Both the position numbers and the translations under genes were made by a program. A stretch of 64,000 bases of DNA, taken from NCBI GenBank assembly GCA_027605045.1, contig JAQFWX010000045.1:124001-188000 (forward strand), written 5' to 3'. The notes below the pieces were generated by a model, which worked only from the letters and a program-made list of their open reading frames with translations, made no database searches and was not told where the DNA came from. Positions 57,472 through 64,000 of the stretch are shown here, piece after piece (the first letter of the stretch is position 1; each line of letters begins with the position of its first letter). The DNA is from Phallus indusiatus (taxonomy: Eukaryota > Basidiomycota > Agaricomycetes > Phallales > Phallaceae).

Positions 57472-57847
57472 CATTTAGTAGTCTGCGGATTTTATTTCTT
57501 CCTCTTTTGACTTTTTTTTCATATATTAGTTGAATACACAAGCATAGCCTCATATTTTCTTTCTTGGCGTCTCACTTTTGCTGATCAAGGACTTGTTCAC
57601 ATTTTCTTCTATTATAGACAACAACAACATGGGTATCTTACATATTGAACACTGACTTATAGCTATATGTATGTACAGTACATCCACGTATTATTACTAG
57701 CTGTTGCGTATAATTTTCAAAACGACATGTGCTCGACATGTATTCAAACATTATTGATGCCAGATCGTACACGGCTTGCGAGAAGCGAACTCTAATGCAA
57801 ATAAATGGTCCAGGGCAAACTCGACTCGCAAAAGCGAACCCGTACGC
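57472..57847. other. Convergent 3' intergenic region
   Basis: 376 bases between the stop codons of the glyoxal oxidase and PIG-U genes, AT-rich. It presumably holds both 3' UTRs. No gene is seen. Confidence 0.5.
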
Positions 57848-59535
57848 CTATTTTTGTGCTAGCTCCCAGCCGTCTTTGACGTCACCAAAGGCAATGCGTA
57901 ACCCCGCCCATATGGCATCTATTACAGCGAAACCATTGGCAAGACCGTATACGAGTGTCGATGCGTAGAAAAAGTTGGCATTTCCTGTTCCTTGGACGAG
58001 CCAAAGTCTGTTGAATAATGGCAAAAGTAACGACGCGTGCAGGTGGAGTAAAGTAGTAACAATGGGGTCTTGAGGTCTGAAAATCAAGATGATGGATATG
58101 TTGCAGGGCTGGATTGTGGTGAGGCAAGCTTACATGGATACGTTTCTGGAAATAAGGCCATCATTGTTAAGAACATTCCAATGTCTGATAACGTGGGATA
58201 GGCTTTGAAAATCGATATAATCCCGTGTAGAATGAACGTTGCGTAGAGTGGGTCATGCCTGCGATGTGGTGAAAACGGGTATATGCAATGTAGTGGTATG
58301 CTTACTGAAATTTAACGCATATCGGTATGACATAGATCAGAAGATGCATCTGTTGATAATAAAATTGTTAGTTTAACGAAAGGCGTATATTACAAGAGAG
58401 AAGACTGACGGAGAATGTCATGAGGAAGAAGGGTCTAAAATGATCGAACATCTCCGTGAAGAAATACCACCAAAGACCAGGATTGGGATTCAACTCTGGA
58501 AGAGTGATTCTGAACATTAACAATTTGTTAAGCACATGAAAAGACAAACAAAGAAACGGATCAACATACTCTGCACCCCAAGTTCGGTGAACCCATGATG
58601 TCCCATCAGCCATAAACGTCGAAATGGCAAACAGAATGCCCATGTATATCAAATATTGAAAAGCTATCGTTAATATGCGCTTGGAACCTACAAACGCGAT
58701 GGGCTTTGCGAGATGCGAGGAAGGGCCGGCAAGGAGTAACATGGATAGAGGAAGGAATAGCAGGGAATAGGATATCGACATGTGAGATAAGAATGCGAGT
58801 GATAATAAGCACAGAGATACGTTCCCTTTTTGATGTTAAATCACTTTATAGCATGCGATAATAGTTAGCCTACCTTGAGCAGCAGTATACAAGGAAAATA
58901 TGAGGAGATTATTGTTCAAGGTGGAAGTTGATAATGCCATTGAAGGTAGGAAGAGATACGGGTTTAAAAGATATCTAAAATGAAAGTAAAAAGTCGAGTC
59001 TTTAGTTTAGTACTGATGAAGTGAATTGGGAACATACAGAGCAACGATCACACTTTCTCGAGATTTATTCTGTGGTGGTGATCGCAATGACCATACACTT
59101 GCTAAACACCATGCTCCCAGAGCATCTAGAAATGTCCATATAATGGAAGCAGGAACTGCAGACAGTGGTAAAACTGTCGAGAAAAACGCTAGCAGGATTG
59201 GTGACTAAACCAAAAGTTATAAAAAAAGACTCAGAGATATTCATTTAGACTTTTCGCGATGACTTACGTGCCGAAAAACACCACCAGAATATGGATCTAT
59301 CCCATGTTTAAGGAGATACACTCCTTCGCGCACTAGATAAAGAGTCGCGTTCAGTCTTGAACAATTCATCTGCACAAAGAAACCGCTTTTTTTGAAAAAC
59401 CCTACATCTGGAGAAATTGGTTAATGGCGACGTTAATTGTTGGTCGTCCCGTAAAAGTTCATGAAGTGGTGTAATAGTAGCAGCTAATAGTCGGATAGCT
59501 AGAATGCCTACCAACACTTTCAAGTTGACGGTCAT
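57848..59535 (-). CDS. GPI transamidase subunit PIG-U (Cdc91/Gab1-like)
   Basis: Multipass ER membrane subunit of the complex that attaches GPI anchors. It starts MTVNLKVLVGILAIRLLAAT (59535-59533). The spliced second exon gives LREGVYLLKHGIDPYSGGVF near 59330-59280, a conserved PIG-U segment, followed by SPILLAF. Later exons contain RYLLNPYLFLPSMALSTSTL, STFMADGTSWVHRTWG and the family hallmark NPGLWWYFFTEMFDHFRPFF near 58500-58430. It ends YASTLVYGLANGFAVIDAIW and AGLRIAFGDVKDGWELAQK, stop at 57848. Many hydrophobic spans are present, as expected for a protein of about 400 residues. It has seven or eight introns of about 50-70 bases. The assignment rests on the loop motifs, which distinguish it from PIG-M mannosyltransferases. 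Confidence 0.92.
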
Positions 59536-59819
59536 GCCGTAAGGGTAATGCGATTTATTCACTGCACGTGACAACAATCTAAACTTGCTGGTGACAACTT
59601 CTGAGAATTTGAGCTTCCGAGCTTCAAACCTGAGGGTTGCAGTCGTTCAAGTTTCTTGGAAAAAATACATATCATTTTAGTTAATTACATGAGAAAAATG
59701 AACAGCAAAACGTCAGCTACAGATGTACGTGCGATAGCAGGTCCAGTTCAAACTAATAAATGGCTATTTTTATGGAATCATAAAAGACAGCCAGGGATTT
59801 TCATAAAAATTTATCATGA

Positions 59820-62061
59820 TCAATCTCGACGCTGCTTTCTCTTTGAGTAAACTTTAGGTTCCACAGGCTTTTGGCAAACAGGACAACGTCCCGAAACTTC
59901 CGTTAACCAAGGGTCTATACATGTTTTCTTTAAAAAATTAGCATTAATCCTGAACTGGAAATTTAATGAAGAAACTTACATGGAAAACATGCGCGCAGTC
60001 AAGAAGTCGCAGTGGTTGTGCGCCGTCTCCAGCATCAGCAAGCCGCAGTGCATCATCTGCATTGACCTCAGTGGGCGGCTCCACAATACCACCGATCGCC
60101 TTCTCTTCTTGATCCAAAGGGGGCATACTCCCGATGGAGTATCGTACACGCCTAGGCTCTTCGAAATCACAAAGACATATAGCACAAACGGCTCTATTCT
60201 CCTCCAGCCTGACGAACGGATATTCTCCCTTCTCCCACTTATCCTCATACGAATCTTCCACTCGTAATTCTTTCGAATCAAATTCAGCTTCTTTCTTAGA
60301 CGAAACACGACGGAAGGTAAACCATCGTTTGGAACGACGAGATTGAACGCGTGTTCCCGTCGACTGAAAAGATGAAGGCGAAGGGCAGTCTCGTTGAGGT
60401 GGGTAAGCATGAACATGAGCAGCTTCGGGCTTTGACACGGATTCATCCTTTTCGGTCTTGGGAGGTTCTGGGTTCTTGTTTACAGGCGCGGGAATATAGA
60501 GGACGAGTGGGATAGACTCCACGGCTTTGAGTGGTAATTTGCCAACTTTTGGTTGAGAAGACGTCAGTTGTATAGGTTCGCGGCCAAGGCATATCAATAT
60601 CATGTTGATCGTGAGCTGTGTGAAAGAGAGAGAGAGGAAAATTAGTATCATCAATGATAATAGGTTCGGGAAGGAGACTTGCCATTAACAGGGGTCCAAT
60701 TATGAATATTAAAATGACAACTACAAGTAGCTCTAGAATGACGATATACCCAATGCAGACGATTCCAAAAGTTAACCACCATAGGTGAGGAGCAGAAAAG
60801 CGACAAGTTGTTGTCGACGTATAAAGAAATGCATGTGCGACAATAAACCACACAGCAGAAGCAAGAGTTAGTATTGATCCTAGTCTGTAAAGGGGAAGAA
60901 GATAGGTAAAATCAAATGGTACAGAATTAAAGATGGCGAACCGTGCGACAGGAGAATTATTGCGATGTTGAAGGGGTTGGCATTATCGTTTGTATTTACA
61001 TTATTTGCATTATTTGATGTATCATTGGCGGCATCGTTGAGGGCGGGTGGCTGAGCAGGACCATCCGGTATGTGAGGCTGAGGAGGATTTGCTTCTACTG
61101 TGGCATTGGCTCTACTGCAATTACGAATTAAGGTCTATATGCCGACAGGGAAATGAAAAATACCGGTTTCGAAGATCCAACAGCCGAGATGATCTGTGTT
61201 GATACATCCACAGTGCGACGAAGCAGCCCAAGACAGCCCTTACACTCCACAGCGCAGACCAAATACCCAGCGGTCGATGACAAGCCCGCCATTCATTCTT
61301 CGTGTGGTCAACGGGGCTTTTCTTTACGGCACCCAAAATTAGTATGATAATGATGACTGCCACCTAGAAAAATTAGCCAGGGTGATCAGCTTGCCATAAT
61401 ATATTCTCTAAGAGATGAGCATCTATATCATACCTGTGTAAACCCGAATCCCAGCTTAACAATTAAAGACACGATTTCTTTCCTAGCATTAGTGCCTTCA
61501 GGTCCGTAACCAAAAACCTCTGAAGGCATTCCAGCAGCCACGCAAGCTAAGTCCCCGGGCTCTGCGCTGATGTCGCGATAAAGCTCTCCTAAGTTCATCG
61601 AGCCGATGGCCAAGGGCCTCCTGTAAAACCACTACCTCCTCCACGGTGCGAGCCGAATTTCGATCCCCTGTGCTCGAAGGTTGTTCTGTCTGTGGTTGTA
61701 CCCGATTGGTACTATTCGGTAATACGACATCAAGATTTGAGTTCATAATCGGGGTACTGCTGCTGCTGGCCCTCGGACTATTGTTGCACTGTGACGTCGT
61801 CAAAAGCCGCCCGTCTATCCTCGACGAACCCTCGCTATCGTCTAACAGCTTCAGCCTATTCTCGGACGACGCTAAAGACGATACGATTATCAATGGCGGG
61901 CGGGGCAAAGATTCGTCCGACTGTGATGCTGAGTGCGATTGCAGGTTGGAGGGCGTCACAGCATCGCTGGTGGAACTTGCTGACGATAATTCCGGGGCGG
62001 AGGCAGAAAAACGGCTTGAAATGCGGGGTTTATCATGAGCAGAGGGCATCACATATACCAT
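59820..62061 (-). CDS. Membrane-anchored RING-H2 ubiquitin ligase
   Basis: Probable E3 ligase of an internal membrane. It starts MVYVMPSAHDKPRISSRFSA (62061-62059) with a Ser-rich N-terminus and an amphipathic stretch LGHRLDELRRALSRHQRRAR. Transmembrane spans follow: VAVIIIILILGAV near 61360, SVRAVLGCFVALWMYQ near 61230, ASAVWFIVAHAFLYTS near 60860-60815, and YIVILELLVVVILIFIIGPL near 60750-60690. A long cytosolic part has KEAEFDSKELRVEDSYEDKW. The RING-H2 has CAICLCDFEEPRRVRYSIG, CAHVFHKTCIDPWLTEVSG and RCPVCQKPVE. The zinc ligands C2..C-H..H-C..C2 are complete after an intron within the ring. An insert of about 35 residues separates the first two ligand pairs. The last exon ends at TGA 59822-59820. 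Confidence 0.85.
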
Positions 62062-62342
62062 GTACGAAACAAAGTCGACGCTGTAGAGCGTAGACTGAGT
62101 TCAAGCGCAGGCTGACCTGTAGAGCTCAGGTTATTAGTGTGACAGGGCCCACATGCATGCCGAGGCGGTGTCTTTCTTCTCTTGGCACTGCATTGGCACT
62201 GCGAACTTCGAAACAAACACTCATTGTCAATGAAAATCGATCAATATGATCATAAATAAACTAACTATTACGAAAGTATTCGACAAGCTACACTACACAG
62301 ACTTTTGTAGCTAACATAACTAAGAAAAAAAATGAAGTCCGT

Positions 62343-63168
62343 TTAGTTCTCAACCTTCTCTTTTACATCTCGAGGTGCCTCATTTTGCTCGTACTGAGGA
62401 GGAGGGAGCAAGTGTTCTTCTTCTTCAAAAATGACAACATCAACAAGATCATCGTCATCTTCTTGAGATCTGCCTCTAACAGCCCTGGCAGTGATGATAG
62501 CAAGAACCCAAACCATTCTGAGCAGAGCGCCGAGACCGCATCCTGCGCAAGGCGTACGTTAAGCTGTCTGAGCTAGCAATTGAAGAAAAAGTAACTTACC
62601 GAGGACAAATGCCACGGCACGGCCTTCCCATGGCCCCAACATCATTAGGGCTATGGTCAGACGGTCAACAAACGCCTGTGAACGATGCTTGACATGATAT
62701 TTGAAGCCATGGTGGGGGTGATGATGGTCATGGTGGGAAGGCTGTTGGTATGGCACCATATTCACAGTAGTGGCTTGATGCACTACGCTACCATTTCTAT
62801 ACATATTAGGATCGAAAGGAGCTAATCCAACCGTAATTCTAAGCCAGTTGGTGACTCGCATTGCCTTGTTTCTAAGGCAGCCCATTCTCTTAGGCTGCTG
62901 TTTGCTCATTTCAGCAGAGGCAGTCGATAGTGAGTTGTATACGGGAATATCTTGCATGTTCTTTGCAGCCGCCACTGGGTATCCAAGTCGGAAACGTTGA
63001 GGAACGGCCGGCTTGTCATTGCTAACGACGACGACATGAAGAGGTGACGCGCTAACTTGAGAGATGGCTACATCATGATAATTATATGAGTACACAGACG
63101 AGAAAATGGTCGTTTCAATACTTACCGAGACCAGCGCTCAAAATAAGAGAAATAAAGGAGAGTTTCAT
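62343..63168 (-). CDS. Small secretory-pathway or membrane protein, unrecognised
   Basis: No family recognised. The first exon encodes MKLSFISLILSAGL (63168-63127) and joins after a short intron to a segment with VSASPLHVVVVSNDKPAVPQ, making a signal-peptide-like start. The middle is a His-rich patch (SHHDHHHPHHGFKYHVKHRS) at about 62740-62680. A hydrophobic segment follows, ALMMLGPWEGRAVAFVLG, with LLRMVWVLAIITARAV after an intron near 62545-62600. The tail is acidic (EDDDDLVDVVIFEEEE), then Pro/Gln and a Lys/Glu end with stop 62345-62343. The layout suggests a lumenal or extracellular His-rich part, one or two membrane spans and an acidic cytosolic tail. The His cluster could bind metal; that is speculation. 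Confidence 0.65.
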
Positions 63169-63405
63169 GGTGGTGGTTAATGCTTTGAAGGGTTCAAACG
63201 TGGTTCAGTATAAAAGGGAAACTGCGGTGAAGATGTGATACACAAGTGTGACCTGATAACTGGCATCGACGTCACATTCACGATTGGGCCAGTGGCTTAA
63301 GTTGTGCAGTGGTTAAGGGTATTGACATTGATGAATCGAATATATATTATATTTGAACAGAAAGAAAAAAAAACATGATTGATTAATATTATAACACAAG
63401 CCAAA

Positions 63406-64000
63406 TTACGATTTGTTTTTATGAAATTCTACAGTATGAGCTCCAGGCGTCGTAACCTCTTCCTCGGAATCCTCTTCGTGTCCCATAACGGTTTCAGCCT
63501 CCAGGGATGAATCGGGAATATTACCCTTTGATTGGCTATCGCGTTTAATTTCTTTGAAGTCGGAGTCATCAGGCCGCGCATTTTTCAAGGCTCTTTCCAA
63601 AGCTTTCTCCCCACGTTTGGTCAAACGTAACGACATGGCCGTTTTAGCGATTCGACATAAGTCTCATATTTAACGATTTCCGCAAGCAAGTACTGGGATT
63701 TTTTCTCCCAGTTTGTTTGCGCTTTCCCGAAATTCGCGGACCGAGACGCGTACTTGATGAATAATTAGCAACTGTTCCTTCTCGAAGAAGAATATGGTTT
63801 CCTGTTTGCTTACCAATGTCGTCATGGGTTTTCGCAATTCATTATGGGACTGAAGGTCGTTTTTGAGCAATTCAACCTGTTTTTGAAGTGCTTCAAGCTG
63901 AGTCTCTTCGTCATGCATGCTGGAGACAGATGGAGGCAACGGGGGCTTCCACTCGTGAATCATAATCCGATCGTAGGTCCTTCCAACAGTCGCAGCACCT
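63406..64000 (-). CDS. C-terminus of an EFA6-type Sec7-PH ARF-GEF (partial, one apparent frameshift)
   Basis: The frame is open from the right edge and its beginning is outside the window. It reads ATVGRTYDRIMIHEWKPPLP, then a helix LEALQKQVELLKNDLQSHNE. After an intron ending near 63766 come TNWEKKSQYLLAEIVKYETY and VESLK. The next expected residues, AMSLRLTKRGEKALERALKN, are present but in another frame. The shift lies in the AAAA run at 63645-63642 and no splice site explains it. From there the frame runs to a stop at 63406 with an acidic tail. This coiled-coil after the PH domain, with KSQYLL-EIVKYE-Y and a KRGEKALE motif, is what I associate with fungal Sec7-PH exchange factors for ARF6-type GTPases. 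The Sec7 and PH domains themselves are not in view, so the identity is tentative. Confidence 0.55.

Overview
The window is nuclear DNA from a filamentous basidiomycete, most likely a mushroom-forming Agaricomycete. Genes lie on both strands at about one per 2.5 kb. Most are cut by many short introns of about 50-75 bases with GT-AG borders. Several families are typical of that group: a copper-radical glyoxal oxidase, a GH12 endoglucanase, a DUF6533-type membrane protein, a C2H2 and a Zn2Cys6 regulator, and a G-alpha subunit. All coding calls are exon models read by eye from translated blocks, splice sites and phase. No database search was run.

Left part (1-18.7 kb). A His/Ser/Asn-rich protein runs off the left edge on the minus strand. 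Divergent from it is a 9.1-kb gene for an NDR/LATS-type AGC kinase with an N-terminal CRIB motif. The introns in its catalytic half are unusually long and T-rich, and its activation segment is assembled from exons of 14, 20 and 21 bases. After a gene-poor stretch with one unrecognised small gene (11.8-12.4 kb) come a two-finger C2H2 regulator and a GTPBP1/2-type translational GTPase, both on the minus strand.

Middle part (18.9-40.5 kb). A Zn2Cys6 transcription factor converges on SPO11, which sits head-to-head with a caprin-like RGG protein. Next are a protein with a C-terminal alpha-crystallin domain, a secreted GH12 glucanase and a short-chain dehydrogenase with two apparent single-base frameshifts. 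An ER-retained FKBP (ending RDEL) shares a 134-bp promoter with the 51-residue ribosomal protein eL39. A 2.4-kb empty stretch, an uncharacterised multipass membrane protein and a D-amino-acid oxidase follow.

Right part (41-64 kb). This holds a divergent G-alpha whose catalytic glutamine is replaced by arginine, the ribosome-biogenesis factor TSR1, a DUF6533-like membrane protein, an AAA+ ATPase, a glyoxal oxidase with a C-terminal hydrophobic tail, the GPI-transamidase subunit PIG-U, a membrane RING-H2 ubiquitin ligase, a small secretory-pathway protein, and the C-terminus of a likely EFA6-type ARF-GEF at the right edge.

These are independent genes rather than one pathway. I see no operon, CRISPR array, tRNA, rRNA or intact transposon. 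The most unusual items are the CRIB-NDR kinase with its microexons and long introns, the atypical G-alpha with two GC-AG introns at its nucleotide-binding motifs, and three one-base frameshifts in homopolymers that look like consensus errors or early decay.
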